64,000 bases of DNA from Rhodobacteraceae bacterium Alg231-30 (GCA_900143615.1 FREU01000001.1:892767-956766), one strand, 5' to 3'; positions 18,088-27,411 are shown, counted from the first letter of the stretch. Translations and numbers: made by a program. The notes: generated by a model not told the origin, from the letters alone.

Positions 18088-18400
18088 GCTGCCCTCCCAA
18101 CGGCAAATGTTTCGGTGGGGGTTTTGAACCCCCACACCCCCGCAAAGTATTTCTTCAGAGAAGAAGAGGGGGCGCGTTTACTTAAAGTTAAAGTCAATTG
18201 TGATTTGTTGATCCTGCGGTACAGGCTGAAGAGCCGATGGCCGTCAGAGGAGAAGCCCTGTTGTTCCGCTGTCGTCTTGGTGGTCGGACGACGGGGTGGA
18301 CCCCTTTGGTCTTCTTCTCTGCAGAAATACTTTCGCCGAAGGCACTCCGGCGTTTTGGCAAGACCTGCGGTTGGCGCTTGAGAATATGGATTGATCCCAA
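18088..18400. repeat. Intergenic region with hairpin and repeat elements
   Basis: This 313-base non-coding gap lies inside the minus-strand operon. A perfect 9-bp hairpin (GTGGGGGTT, loop ttg, AACCCCCAC) is at 18115-18135. It is followed by CGCAAAGTATTTCTTCAGAG, then an oppositely oriented relative at about 18306-18352 containing AGTATTTCTGCAGAGAAGAAG (read on the minus strand). A GTCGTC/GACGAC inverted pair is at 18271-18292. These look like dispersed Rhodobacterales intergenic repeats, perhaps acting as mRNA processing or partial termination signals. Confidence 0.6.
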
Positions 18401-18613
18401 TCACCGTTTGCGCGCCTCAAGTTCGGAATTGAAGGTGCGCAGACGTTGACCAAGTTGGTCCGTGTCCGTCACAGCATCGAAGTTCTCAAACAGAAAAGAC
18501 AAGGCTTCACCTTCGTCCAATCCAGCATCAGCTGCAAAAGACTTAAGTTTGCGATAGCCGTCTTCGGTCATGGCGACCGGAAAACGGCGGGTCAGGCGGA
18601 AACGTTTTGGCAT
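18401..18613 (-). CDS. Small hypothetical protein, possible ribbon-helix-helix type
   Basis: This 70-residue basic protein begins MPKRFRLTRRFPVAMTEDGY. GGAGGAGG lies just upstream of the ATG at 18613. A short basic beta-like start followed by two predicted helices (about 16-40) recalls ribbon-helix-helix DNA-binding proteins, but the match is weak. It lies 63 bases downstream... in coding order, between the acyl-CoA dehydrogenase gene and the GST gene, and is probably co-transcribed. Function unknown. Confidence 0.65.
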   Translation of the reverse strand: MPKRFRLTRRFPVAMTEDGYRKLKSFAADAGLDEGEALSFLFENFDAVTDTDQLGQRLRTFNSELEARKR

Positions 18614-18676
18614 CGGTCCTCCTCCTAGATACCGGCACAGGGTCATTCGGGCGGGGGGATCCCCGCCCGGCTGCTT

Positions 18677-20452
18677 TTAAAAGGCTTCTGCGCTGAGCCC
18701 CATAACAGTTTCGCCGCCGGACTGGATGCGCGCGAGGTGCATGCCGGTCGCAGGCAAGCGACGTGCCATATAGTAGCGTCCGGTGATGAGTTTGTTTTCA
18801 TAAAACGCCGTATCTGACGCACCGTTTTTCAGGGCTATATTGGCCGCTTTGGCCATTTGCGCCCACATCAGACCCAAACAGACGTGGCCAAACATGTGCA
18901 TAAAGTCGTTGGAGCCGGACAGGGCGTCATTGGGGTTTTTCATGCCAGCTTGCATGAAGTACATGCCTGCGGCCTGCAAATCCTTAGACGCTGCTTTGAG
19001 CGGATCTACGAAGTCTTTGAGAGATTCATCATCGCCGTTCTCTTTGCAGAAGGTTTTCACCAGATCAAAGAAGGCCATGACGTGTTTGCCACCGTCCTGC
19101 GCCAGTTTGCGGCCCACCAGATCAAGAGCCTGAACACCGTTTGCGCCTTCATAAATCATAGCGATACGGGCGTCGCGGGTGAACTGGCTCATGCCGTGTT
19201 CTTCAATATAGCCGTGGCCGCCATAGATTTGCTGGGCTTTGACGGTCATGTCATAGCCTTCGTCGGTCAAGAAGCCTTTGATAACCGGCGTGATTAGTGA
19301 CACAAGCCCGTCGGCGTCCTTGTCTTGGCTGCGGTGCGCCTGATCGATCATTTGCGCGCCCCAAAGGGTGAATGCGCGCGCCCCCTCGCAGAAGGATTTC
19401 TGATCCATCAGCGAGCGGCGGATGTCAGGATGCACGATCAGCGGATCGGCGGGACCTTCGGGGTTTTGAGCGCCAGTAACGGCGCGGCCTTGCAGACGGT
19501 CTTTGGCGTAGTCCACGGCGTTCTGATAAGCCACTTCGGCAGCTGACAGACCCTGTACACCCACACCCAGACGGGCTTCGTTCATCATGGTGAACATGGC
19601 GCGCATGCCTTTGTTGAGATCGCCCAACAAATAGCCTTCGGCCTCGTCATAGTTCAGCACACAGGTCGAGTTGCCGTGAATGCCCATTTTCTCTTCAAGG
19701 CTACCGACAGAAACGCCATTGCGTGCGCCGATGGTGCCGTTGTCGTCCACAAGGAACTTGGGCACGATGAAGAGCGACACACCTTTGATGCCCTCGGGGC
19801 CGCCGGGCACTTTGGCGAGAACCAAGTGTACGATGTTTTCAGCCAGATCGTGATCCCCTGCCGAGATAAAGATCTTCTGGCCGGTGATTTTGTAGCTGCC
19901 GTTGGCCTGAGGCTCAGCCTTGGTACGCATCAGGCCCAGATCGGTGCCGCAGTGCGGTTCGGTCAGGTTCATGGTGCCGGTCCATTCACAAGACACCATG
20001 TTGGGCAGCCATTTGTTTTTCTGCTCATCGGTGCCGTGCGCTAAAATAGCAGAAGCCGCGCCGTGGGTCAGACCCTGATACATGGTGAAGGCTTGGTTGG
20101 CCGAAGACAGCATTTCCATCACGGAGGTCGCCATCACATATGGCATGTTCTGACCGCCATATTGCTCGGGCATATCAAGGCCGGTCCAGCCGCCTTCTTT
20201 GACCTGTTCAAAGGCTGCTTTGAAGCCGGTTGGCGTGTAAACCACACCGTTTTCCAAACGACAGCCTTCCTGATCGCCAACAACATTCAGGGGCGCGAGG
20301 ACTTCGCCTGTAATTTTGCCGGCTTCCTCAAATACGGCATTGGTAAAGTCTGCTTCCAGCTCGTCATAGCCGGGGATGCCGGAGGAGGTGACGTTCAAAA
20401 CGTCGTGCAGCACAAATTGCAGGTCTTTTACGGGGGCTGTGTATGTTGGCAT
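18677..20452 (-). CDS. Acyl-CoA dehydrogenase, long form with extra C-terminal domain
   Basis: FAD-dependent alpha,beta-dehydrogenation of an acyl-CoA, the first step of beta-oxidation. The 591-residue length and the start [20 protein letters not shown] are typical of the long FadE-type proteins with a C-terminal extension. Motifs include [19 protein letters not shown] (flavin and substrate binding), [21 protein letters not shown] and [15 protein letters not shown] before the catalytic region with [19 protein letters not shown]. It follows the MerR gene by 30 bases and heads the catabolic genes, so it is likely controlled by that regulator. Confidence 0.94.
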   Translation of the reverse strand: MPTYTAPVKDLQFVLHDVLNVTSSGIPGYDELEADFTNAVFEEAGKITGEVLAPLNVVGDQEGCRLENGVVYTPTGFKAAFEQVKEGGWTGLDMPEQYGGQNMPYVMATSVMEMLSSANQAFTMYQGLTHGAASAILAHGTDEQKNKWLPNMVSCEWTGTMNLTEPHCGTDLGLMRTKAEPQANGSYKITGQKIFISAGDHDLAENIVHLVLAKVPGGPEGIKGVSLFIVPKFLVDDNGTIGARNGVSVGSLEEKMGIHGNSTCVLNYDEAEGYLLGDLNKGMRAMFTMMNEARLGVGVQGLSAAEVAYQNAVDYAKDRLQGRAVTGAQNPEGPADPLIVHPDIRRSLMDQKSFCEGARAFTLWGAQMIDQAHRSQDKDADGLVSLITPVIKGFLTDEGYDMTVKAQQIYGGHGYIEEHGMSQFTRDARIAMIYEGANGVQALDLVGRKLAQDGGKHVMAFFDLVKTFCKENGDDESLKDFVDPLKAASKDLQAAGMYFMQAGMKNPNDALSGSNDFMHMFGHVCLGLMWAQMAKAANIALKNGASDTAFYENKLITGRYYMARRLPATGMHLARIQSGGETVMGLSAEAF

Positions 20453-20482
20453 GAATCTCTTCCCTAGGATTTCACGGCAGAT

Positions 20483-20917
20483 TTACTCTGCGGCTTTTTT
20501 CTCATCAGTGAGTGAGGCGATGATTTGTTCACCCCATTTGAGCTGTTCGCGCAGATCGTCGATCGCTTCGTTGAGCTCTTCACGTTGTTCTTCCATGTCC
20601 GCGAGGCGTTTTTGGGCGATCAGGTAGGTGCGCTGAATTTGCGTCGCCTGTTGGTCGCCCATGTCATAGAGGTCGAGAAGCTGACGGATTTCTTCCAGCG
20701 AGAAGCCAAAGCGCTTGCCACGCAGAATGAGCTTGAGCCGCGCGCGGTCGCGCTTGGTGAACAGCCGTTTCTGGCCTTCGCGGTTTGGAAAAAGAAGTTC
20801 CTTTGATTCGTAGAATCGCAGGGTGCGCGGTGTGACGTCATAAGCGTCGCACATCTCGCGGATCGTCATCATAGCTTCTGTCATCGCCTCATCCTCGTTT
20901 GATTTGGTTTCGGACAA
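20483..20917 (-). CDS. MerR-family regulator, LiuR-like
   Basis: This 144-residue DNA-binding regulator has the MerR helix-turn-helix MTIREMCDAYDVTPRTLRFY, a second winged part (LFTKRDRARLKLILRGKRFG), and a coiled-coil dimerisation helix (about 85-140) with no C-terminal Cys-rich metal site. Metal-free short MerR proteins beside acyl-CoA genes include LiuR, the regulator of branched-chain and fatty acid catabolism. It is the first gene of the beta-oxidation operon. Palindromes directly upstream (20950-20963 and 20970-20999) probably mediate autoregulation. A shorter start at MTEAMMTIREM is possible. Confidence 0.88.
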   Translation of the reverse strand: MSETKSNEDEAMTEAMMTIREMCDAYDVTPRTLRFYESKELLFPNREGQKRLFTKRDRARLKLILRGKRFGFSLEEIRQLLDLYDMGDQQATQIQRTYLIAQKRLADMEEQREELNEAIDDLREQLKWGEQIIASLTDEKKAAE

Positions 20918-20949
20918 ATTGGTTGTGGTCCTAGGAATACATGATGAGT

Positions 20950-20999
20950 TTACGTTGACGTAAGGTGGACGTCACGTCACTTTCTTGTGTGACGTGACG
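20950..20999. promoter_or_regulatory. Operator palindromes upstream of the MerR operon
   Basis: Two perfect inverted repeats lie just upstream of the MerR start. TTACGTtgACGTAA is at 20950-20963. An 11-bp repeat CGTCACGTCAC / GTGACGTGACG is at 20970-20999 with an 8-base spacer. The first resembles TTACGT..ACGTAA-type sites of LiuR-like MerR proteins (inference). The second could be another operator or a promoter-proximal hairpin. Confidence 0.6.
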
Positions 21000-21193
21000 G
21001 CGAAATGAATTTATAAATTTATATGCTTTAGTATATTTATTTAAAACAATGACTTATCTGGATTTCTAGAAATGACATAATTGTCATTATTTTGCCGATC
21101 ACGGGGGAGTAACCCCGAAGCAGAATAGCTAAATCGGCTCAAAAGCCGGATTCAGAAGATTAGTAATTACGGCAAAAGAGGGGTTTGGCCGCC
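21000..21193. other. AT-rich intergenic region with small palindromes
   Basis: The gap between the two MerR genes is far more AT-rich than its surroundings at 21000-21090. It holds the palindrome AATTTATAAATT (21008-21019), the inverted repeat AATGACA-taat-TGTCATT (21071-21088) and a CGGGG/CCCCG hairpin (21102-21117). No gene is seen. The inverted repeats may be operators or the promoter region for the 20917 gene. Confidence 0.4.
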
Positions 21194-21574
21194 TCAGGCG
21201 CGCGCGTTTTCCAGTAAAGCTGCGGTCTCGTCGCGCAGTTCTTTAAGCTCGTCCATGGCAAGATCAAGCTGAGCGCGCTGTTCTTCCAATTCGGCATATT
21301 GGCGGTCAGCCATTTCGATAAAGGCGCGCATTTGGGCTGAGGTGCCTTCGTGCTCGTAGATCAACAACCATTGGCGGATGTCTTCGAGTTTGATGCCGAA
21401 TCGACGGCCACGCATAATGAGAATCATGCGTGCAATTTCGCGTGGCCCAAAGTAGCGGGACCTGCCTTCGCGTTCGGGCTGGAGCAGCTCGATGTATTCA
21501 TAATACCGCAACGTCCGTGGCGTCACGTCAAAACGCGCACACATTTCCTTGAAAGACAGGCGGGTGTCGGTCAT
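21194..21574 (-). CDS. MerR-family regulator, second copy
   Basis: This 126-residue regulator has the helix-turn-helix LSFKEMCARFDVTPRTLRYY, a wing region YFGPREIARMILIMRGRRFG and a C-terminal coiled coil (about 80-120). It is clearly similar to the MerR at 20483-20917 (shared EMC...DVTPRTLR.YE...LRGxRFG...LEDIRQ), so the two are paralogues. No metal-binding cysteines are seen. It is transcribed away from the thioesterase genes, and its target genes are not evident from position alone. Confidence 0.87.
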   Translation of the reverse strand: MTDTRLSFKEMCARFDVTPRTLRYYEYIELLQPEREGRSRYFGPREIARMILIMRGRRFGIKLEDIRQWLLIYEHEGTSAQMRAFIEMADRQYAELEEQRAQLDLAMDELKELRDETAALLENARA

Positions 21575-21689
21575 TTGGCAGTTCTCCCTTACGCCAAAAC
21601 CTAAATGTCATCGGCAAGGAGGGCAACCGCCCCCTTGCTCATAATTGGTATTGGCGATCATAAAGGAGGCTGACAATACGGAGTGGCCC

Positions 21690-22112
21690 ATGACCAAACG
21701 GAAAGCCGAGATTGCGGAGCATTTTATAAATGCCATTCCGCACTGCAAAGCGCTGAACATGCGACTGACCAGTATCGCAAATGGGGTGGCGGAAATGGAA
21801 CTGCCCTATGATCTGCGTATTGTAGGCGATCCTGATACGGGTGTTTTGCATGGTGGCGCTGTCTCGGCTCTTATGGATACCTGTTGCGGGGCGGCTGCAA
21901 TGAGCCATCCGGCGTCGCCCTCCGGTACAGCGACAATTGACTTGCGAATTGATTATATGCGCGCGGCCACGCCGGGGCAGGCGGTGCGCACGCGTGCCGA
22001 ATGTTACCGCATCACGAAATCAGTGGCTTTTGTGCGGGCAACAGCGGTGGATGATGACGACGACAATCCGGTGGCGACGGCGACCGGTGCCTTCACTGTG
22101 GAGGGGCTCTGA
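21690..22112 (+). CDS. PaaI-type hotdog thioesterase
   Basis: This 140-residue hotdog-fold acyl-CoA thioesterase has the PaaI-type motif VLHGGAVSALMDTCCGAAA, followed by ATIDLRIDYMRAATPGQAV. It probably hydrolyses an aromatic or medium acyl-CoA; the substrate is unknown. An in-frame start at 21645 exists, but the ATG at 21690 follows GGAG and gives the family length. It is separated by one base from a second thioesterase gene. Confidence 0.88.
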   Translation: MTKRKAEIAEHFINAIPHCKALNMRLTSIANGVAEMELPYDLRIVGDPDTGVLHGGAVSALMDTCCGAAAMSHPASPSGTATIDLRIDYMRAATPGQAVRTRAECYRITKSVAFVRATAVDDDDDNPVATATGAFTVEGL

Positions 22113-22113
22113 G

Positions 22114-22623
22114 ATGGCGCGTAAACGTCCTGATCCCGTACAGGTGGTGAAACAACGGCGCGATGCTACGCTCAGCGCATTGGTGCATGGGGTGCCTTAT
22201 ATTCAGTTTTTGGGCATCGAGTTTGAGCGGCGCGGTGATGAGCTGACGGCGATTCTGCCATTTGATGACAAGCTGATTGGCAATCCGATGCTGCCGGCCA
22301 TTCATGGCGGTGTCACTGCCGGATTTCTTGAAACAACCGCCGTGATCGGGCTGGCGTGGTCAGTGCTCTGGGATGATGTAGAAAGCGGGCGCATTGATAT
22401 GGACGAGTTGACCTCGGGAAAATTGCCGAGGTTGCCTAAGACCATCGATTTCACCGTGGATTATCTGCGCTCTGGGCTGCCGCGAGATGCCTATGCGCGC
22501 GCAAGGGTCAACCGGTCAGGGCGGCGCTATGCCAGCGTGCATGTCGAAGCTTGGCAGGATCAGCGCAGCGTATTGTTTGCACAAGCCACAGGTCATTTCC
22601 TAATGCCGCAGCGCGAAAGCTGA
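22114..22623 (+). CDS. Second PaaI-like hotdog thioesterase
   Basis: The 169-residue product has a hotdog domain with PAIHGGVTAGFLETTAVIGL and KTIDFTVDYLRSGLPRDAY. It has a longer N-terminus than its neighbour. Its ATG begins one base after the upstream stop, so the two are translationally coupled and may form a hetero-oligomer or cover different chain lengths. The MATE exporter gene follows after four bases. Confidence 0.87.
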   Translation: MARKRPDPVQVVKQRRDATLSALVHGVPYIQFLGIEFERRGDELTAILPFDDKLIGNPMLPAIHGGVTAGFLETTAVIGLAWSVLWDDVESGRIDMDELTSGKLPRLPKTIDFTVDYLRSGLPRDAYARARVNRSGRRYASVHVEAWQDQRSVLFAQATGHFLMPQRES

Positions 22624-22627
22624 CTTC

Positions 22628-23959
22628 GTGTCCCAAGCAGCGCCTGAAGCCATCACGCACCGCCGCATCCTGAAAACGGCGCTGCCAATTGTATTGGCCA
22701 ATGCGACCGTGCCGATCTTGGGCGCGGTGGACACCGGTGTTGTCGGGCAAATGGGGGCTGCGGTCCCGATTGGCGCGGTGGGCATAGGCGCGGTGATCCT
22801 GTCAGGATTGTATTGGATCTTTGGCTTTTTGCGCATGGGCACGACGGGACTCACCAGCCAAGCCTATGGGGCGGGCCGGCAAGGCGAAGTTGCGGCTATG
22901 TTGACCCGCGCGGTGATGATTGGTCTGGCCGCAGGCCTGTTTATGATTGCCGCACAGGGGATGTTGTTTAACGCTGCCTTCTTAGTCTCGCCCGCCTCAG
23001 GCGAAGTAGAGGCAATGGCGCGCGACTATTTGGGTATTCGCGTTTGGTCGGCGCCTGCGGCAATTGCGCTTTACGGGCTCACAGGCTGGTTGATCGCACT
23101 TGAGCGCACGCGGGCTATTTTGATCATTCAGCTGTGGATGAACGGGCTGAATATCGGTCTGGATCTATGGTTTGTGCTGGGCCTCGGCTGGGGTGTTGAG
23201 GGCGTTGCTTTTGCGACGTTTCTGGCAGAGTGGAGTGGGTTTGGGCTTGCTCTTTGGATGTGTCGGGATGTGTTTGGGCAACCGGCCTGGAGAGACTGGG
23301 TTCGGGTGTTTGATCGTGCGCGCCTAAAGGAGATGGCATCAGTCAACGGAGATATTCTGTTGCGCTCTTTGATGCTGCAGGGAATTTTCATCTCCTTCCT
23401 GTTTTTGGGTGCGGATTTTGGCGACGTGACGCTGGCGGCAAATCAGGTGCTCATGCAATTTTTGCAAATCACGGCTTATGCGCTGGACGGGTTTGCCTTT
23501 GCGGTTGAAGCCTTGGTGGGGCAAGCGCTGGGCGCGAGGAACCGGTTGGGACTGCGGCGCGCGTCAATGTTGAGTAGCATGTGGGGTATCCTCTGTGTGG
23601 CGGGATTAACCGTTATCTTTGCTCTGACAGGCGGCTGGATTATCGATTTGATGGCCACATCACCCGACGTGCGCATGGATGCGCGGGTGTATCTGCCATG
23701 GATGGTTGCCGCGCCTCTAATGGGCGTGGCGGCATGGATGTTGGACGGGATTTTCATTGGTGCCACGCAGAGTCGTGATATGCGAAATATGATGTTTGTG
23801 TCCCTGCTGGTGTATATTGGCGCAGTGTTTGTCTTGCTTCCCATATGGGGAAACCACGGATTGTGGGCGGCTTTGCTGATCAGTTTTGTGGCGCGCGGTG
23901 TGACTTTGGCAGTGCGGTATCCAAACCTTGAAAGATTGGCGTCGGCCCCGCAAACCTAA
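22628..23959 (+). CDS. MATE-family efflux transporter
   Basis: This 443-residue membrane protein has about twelve hydrophobic segments in two homologous halves, typical of MATE (DinF-type) exporters driven by Na+ or H+. It starts at a GTG (22628) four bases after the second thioesterase gene. N-terminal segments such as LPIVLANATVPILGAVDTGV and LYWIFGFLRMGTTGLTSQAY match the family. Its substrate is unknown; DinF-like members are often linked to drug or oxidative stress resistance. Confidence 0.9.
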   Translation: MSQAAPEAITHRRILKTALPIVLANATVPILGAVDTGVVGQMGAAVPIGAVGIGAVILSGLYWIFGFLRMGTTGLTSQAYGAGRQGEVAAMLTRAVMIGLAAGLFMIAAQGMLFNAAFLVSPASGEVEAMARDYLGIRVWSAPAAIALYGLTGWLIALERTRAILIIQLWMNGLNIGLDLWFVLGLGWGVEGVAFATFLAEWSGFGLALWMCRDVFGQPAWRDWVRVFDRARLKEMASVNGDILLRSLMLQGIFISFLFLGADFGDVTLAANQVLMQFLQITAYALDGFAFAVEALVGQALGARNRLGLRRASMLSSMWGILCVAGLTVIFALTGGWIIDLMATSPDVRMDARVYLPWMVAAPLMGVAAWMLDGIFIGATQSRDMRNMMFVSLLVYIGAVFVLLPIWGNHGLWAALLISFVARGVTLAVRYPNLERLASAPQT

Positions 23960-24059
23960 GCCTTTTGTTGCTTGAATTGTGTTCCAGTCGGGGAATGTAT
24001 TGAACCGGGAAGTCGGGGTGATACCGTGGGGCAAAGAACTTTGGTGAAAGGTATCTGCC

Positions 24060-25988
24060 ATGCGACTCCTGCGCATTCTGTTGACAGCCATTGCGGCCCT
24101 TATTCTGGGCGCAATTGGGCTGGTGCTGATCTTGCCGGGTGAGAAGATCGCCAAGCTGGTGGCGGATCAGGTTGAAACGCAGACCGGTCGTGAATTGGTG
24201 TTTGAGGGGGACGTTGGCTTTAGCTGGTTTCCGGTGTTGGGCATTTCCACGGGGCCTGTGACATTTGCAAACGCGGATTGGTCTGCGGCAGGCCCGATGT
24301 TCTCGGCCCAAGGCACGCGCATTGGCGTGGACGTGATGGCTGCGATTGGCGGTGACATTCGCTTAACGACAGTTGAGTTGGAGCAGCCTGATATCCTGTT
24401 GGAAAAGAAAGCCGACGGGCAGGGAAACTGGGAATTGTTTGCACAAAGCGCCCCCGCTGCGCCAACCGGGGCAACTTCCAGTTCTGACGGTCAAGGGAGC
24501 GCGATCGCTGGGTTTAGCTTGGACAATCTAAAAATTTCCGGCGCTCAGCTCAGGTTTGTGGACCATGCGGGCGAAAGCTTTGAAGTCTCGGATTTGGGGA
24601 TCGAGATGACGCTACCGGGGGTGGATCTTCCGGCGGATGTGATTTTGAGCGCGACGCCTGCATCAGAAGAGATCAGAGTGAGCGCAAATATCGAAAGCTT
24701 TGCGGATTTGCTGGCGGGGGATATTTCCAAACTGGCTGCTCAGGTGTCTGTGGCAAGTGGTTCGGTGAGTTTTGAGGGGCGCGCGGGGATTGCGCCCGAG
24801 CTTGCGGGGGCTGTGGTGGTTGATCTGCCTGATGCGGCAGCGTTTTTTGAAGCGCTTGGGCAGCCTGCGGCAATCGCGGGACCGGTGCGGGTTGAGGGCG
24901 ACATCACTTTGACGCGCGATATGGCGTTTAGTCTGCGCAAAGGCGTTGTGCGCGCAATGGGCAATACGGTGAATGCCGAAGCGGATATGGCGCTGGGCGG
25001 GGCGAAACCTGTCGTGACAGCACAGATTTCTGCCGGAGACCTCGATTTTAGAAATATGGCGTCTGGCGGCGAAAACGGTGGTGGGGCTGAAACCCAAGCG
25101 GCGGCAAGCGGATGGTCAAAAGCGGCAATCGACGCCAGCGCGCTAGATTTGATTGACGGCAGCGTGACCTTTGCGGCCGAGGCGATTGACTTGGGTGAAT
25201 TCAAGGTCGGGCGCACGCGGGCGTTGATTGAAATTGATAATGCGCGCGCTGTGGCGACGGTCAGCGAATTGGCGGCCTATGAGGGAAGTGTCACCGGCAG
25301 CTTTGTTGCCAACAATCGCAGCGGGCTTTCTGTGCGTGGTAATCTGGGGGTGTCCCAAATCGCGATGCAGCCGCTTTTGGACGCCACCGCAGGATTGGAT
25401 CGCTTTACCGGATCAGCGAATATGACACTGAATTTTCTGGGGTCAGGCGGCACGCTATATGACATCATGAATTCCTTGTCCGGTGACGGGTCCATCAGCG
25501 TAGGGCGCGGCACCATTGAAGGGATCAATCTGGATGAGATGTTTCGCGGCGATGCCAGTGGCGGCACCACTGTGTTTGACAGCATGGGGGCTAGTTGGAC
25601 CATTGAGAAAGGCGTGTTGCGCAATGAAGACTTACTCATGGAGTTGCCGCGCATTATCGCCAAAGGGAAAGGCACCATCGGGCTGGGACAGCAGGTGATC
25701 AACTATACATTCACCCCTCAATTGCGGCGCGAAGACGGACAGGGGATTGCGGTGCCCGTGAAAATCAAAGGCAGTTGGGATGATCCAAGTATAGCACCCG
25801 ATATGGACGCACTGCTCAAACAGAACTTTGACGCAGAGCGTAAGAAGCTTGAGGAAGATGCTGTCAAAGCTTTGGAAAAAGAGCTGGGTGTGACCAAAGA
25901 GGACGGCCAATCCACTGAAGATGCAGTCAAAAAGAAGCTCGAAGAGGAAGCCACCAAAGGTCTGCTGAAGCTACTGGGCAAGAACTGA
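24060..25988 (+). CDS. AsmA-family protein
   Basis: The 642-residue product has one N-terminal membrane anchor (about 1-25, LLRILLTAIAALILGAIGLV) followed by a long beta-rich periplasmic region. The start LVADQVETQTGRELVFEGDV and the C-terminal AsmA segment with SGDGSISVGRGTIEGINLDEM and NYTFTPQLRR are typical. The C-terminal tail (about 585-642) is highly charged and helical. AsmA/YhdP-like proteins take part in phospholipid transport and outer-membrane assembly. AAAGG precedes the ATG. Confidence 0.9.
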   Translation: MRLLRILLTAIAALILGAIGLVLILPGEKIAKLVADQVETQTGRELVFEGDVGFSWFPVLGISTGPVTFANADWSAAGPMFSAQGTRIGVDVMAAIGGDIRLTTVELEQPDILLEKKADGQGNWELFAQSAPAAPTGATSSSDGQGSAIAGFSLDNLKISGAQLRFVDHAGESFEVSDLGIEMTLPGVDLPADVILSATPASEEIRVSANIESFADLLAGDISKLAAQVSVASGSVSFEGRAGIAPELAGAVVVDLPDAAAFFEALGQPAAIAGPVRVEGDITLTRDMAFSLRKGVVRAMGNTVNAEADMALGGAKPVVTAQISAGDLDFRNMASGGENGGGAETQAAASGWSKAAIDASALDLIDGSVTFAAEAIDLGEFKVGRTRALIEIDNARAVATVSELAAYEGSVTGSFVANNRSGLSVRGNLGVSQIAMQPLLDATAGLDRFTGSANMTLNFLGSGGTLYDIMNSLSGDGSISVGRGTIEGINLDEMFRGDASGGTTVFDSMGASWTIEKGVLRNEDLLMELPRIIAKGKGTIGLGQQVINYTFTPQLRREDGQGIAVPVKIKGSWDDPSIAPDMDALLKQNFDAERKKLEEDAVKALEKELGVTKEDGQSTEDAVKKKLEEEATKGLLKLLGKN

Positions 25989-26009
25989 GATCCGTGACAG
26001 AAGGGAGCT

Positions 26010-27218
26010 ATGTTAAGGACATCCCCCTCTATTCGCACGCCCCCCAGCCTGACCACCTTGGTTTTGCTGACCGCGCTGTCGGTGCTGTCGCTGAATATGT
26101 ATCTGCCGTCGCTGGCCCATATCGCGGCTGATTTTGAGGTCGACTATGGCCTCGCGAACATGTCTATCGCGGGCTATCTGGCGGTGACGGCTGTGTTGCA
26201 AGTCATCATGGGGCCGCTGTCGGACCGATATGGGCGCAGACCCGTTATTCTGGCCGGCTTGATCATGTTTTGTGTCGCTTCGGTTGGCTGTTATCTTGCG
26301 CAAGACATCTGGGTCTTTTTGACCTTTCGCCTATTTCAGGGCGCAATCATTACCGGCATGGCGTTGAGCCGTGCGGTGGTGCGTGACATGCATGGTCCAC
26401 AAGAGGCGGCAAGCCTGTTGGGCTATATCTCGATGGTGATGGCGATTGCCCCGATGACGGGGCCGATGGTCGGAGGCTTTCTGGACGAGCTGCTTGGCTG
26501 GCGATCCAACTTCCTGTTCTTTGTTATCGCCGGTGTGGGCATGTTGGTGCTGTGTTGGCGTGATTTGGGCGAGACCAACCTAGAACCGTCTGAAACCATT
26601 GGGGCGCAGTTTAAAACCTATCCTGATCTTTTGCAGTCGCGACGCTTCTGGGGCTATTCGATCTGTCTGACGTTCTCGCTGGGTGCGTTTTATATCTATA
26701 TCACAGGGGCGGCTTTGATCGGCGCCTCGGTATTTGGGCTTACCCCGTCGATCATTGGTTTGACGGTTGGCGGCATCACGATGGGGTTTGCGGTTGGCTC
26801 TTTCCTGTCGGGGCGCTTATCACGTCGCTATCCATTGTGGGTCATGGTGATCTCGGGGCGCATCGTTGCGGCCATCGGGCTTTGCATTGGATTGGGTTTG
26901 GTTCTGATGGGGCTTTTGCATCCGGTCACCTACGTGGGCTCAGTAATGTTTGTCGGCATGGGGAACGGTTTGACGATCCCTTCAGCCAATAGCGGTGTGA
27001 TGTCGGTGCGCCCCCGGCTGGCGGGCAGCGCATCGGGGTTATCAGGTGCGATGAGTGTCGCCGGAGGGGCTGTACTTACCAGTGTAACAGGCGCGATGTT
27101 GACGCCACAAAACGGCGCAGTGGTGCTGATGATCCTGATGTTGGTCTCGGTCGCGATATCATTGCTGGCCGCGATCTATGTGCGTTGGGTTGATTTGCGC
27201 GACCCGCTTCCGGCTTGA
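26010..27218 (+). CDS. MFS transporter, Bcr/CflA drug-efflux type
   Basis: This 402-residue protein has twelve predicted membrane segments. The MFS loop GPLSDRYGRRPVILAG lies between helices 2 and 3, and SRAVVRDMHGPQEAAS follows helix 4, typical of the Bcr/CflA DHA1 family. It probably exports drugs or metabolites with proton antiport. GAAGGGAG precedes the ATG, 21 bases after the AsmA stop. The inverted repeat at 27232-27259 follows its stop. Confidence 0.9.
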   Translation: MLRTSPSIRTPPSLTTLVLLTALSVLSLNMYLPSLAHIAADFEVDYGLANMSIAGYLAVTAVLQVIMGPLSDRYGRRPVILAGLIMFCVASVGCYLAQDIWVFLTFRLFQGAIITGMALSRAVVRDMHGPQEAASLLGYISMVMAIAPMTGPMVGGFLDELLGWRSNFLFFVIAGVGMLVLCWRDLGETNLEPSETIGAQFKTYPDLLQSRRFWGYSICLTFSLGAFYIYITGAALIGASVFGLTPSIIGLTVGGITMGFAVGSFLSGRLSRRYPLWVMVISGRIVAAIGLCIGLGLVLMGLLHPVTYVGSVMFVGMGNGLTIPSANSGVMSVRPRLAGSASGLSGAMSVAGGAVLTSVTGAMLTPQNGAVVLMILMLVSVAISLLAAIYVRWVDLRDPLPA

Positions 27219-27231
27219 CCGGTGTGATTGA

Positions 27232-27259
27232 ACGTGTCATCTGATATGCCATGACACGT
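27232..27259. repeat. Perfect spaced inverted repeat after the MFS gene
   Basis: ACGTGTCAT at 27232-27240 and ATGACACGT at 27251-27259 form a perfect 9-bp inverted repeat with a 10-base spacer. There is no T-tract directly after it, so it is either a weak terminator, an mRNA-stabilising hairpin or an operator. The rest of the 27219-27411 gap shows no gene. Confidence 0.55.
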
Positions 27260-27411
27260 AACTGCCTCACCTTTTGTGTTTATTATCCCCTGACCACATA
27301 GTGGCGGGGCTCTTAGCATGTTCAATCGCCGCCAAGCCGGGGATTGAAACAAGAGGCACTTTTCAAACCATTTAATCCACGGCGATGCGGCCCAATATTT
27401 AGGGACCCGTC

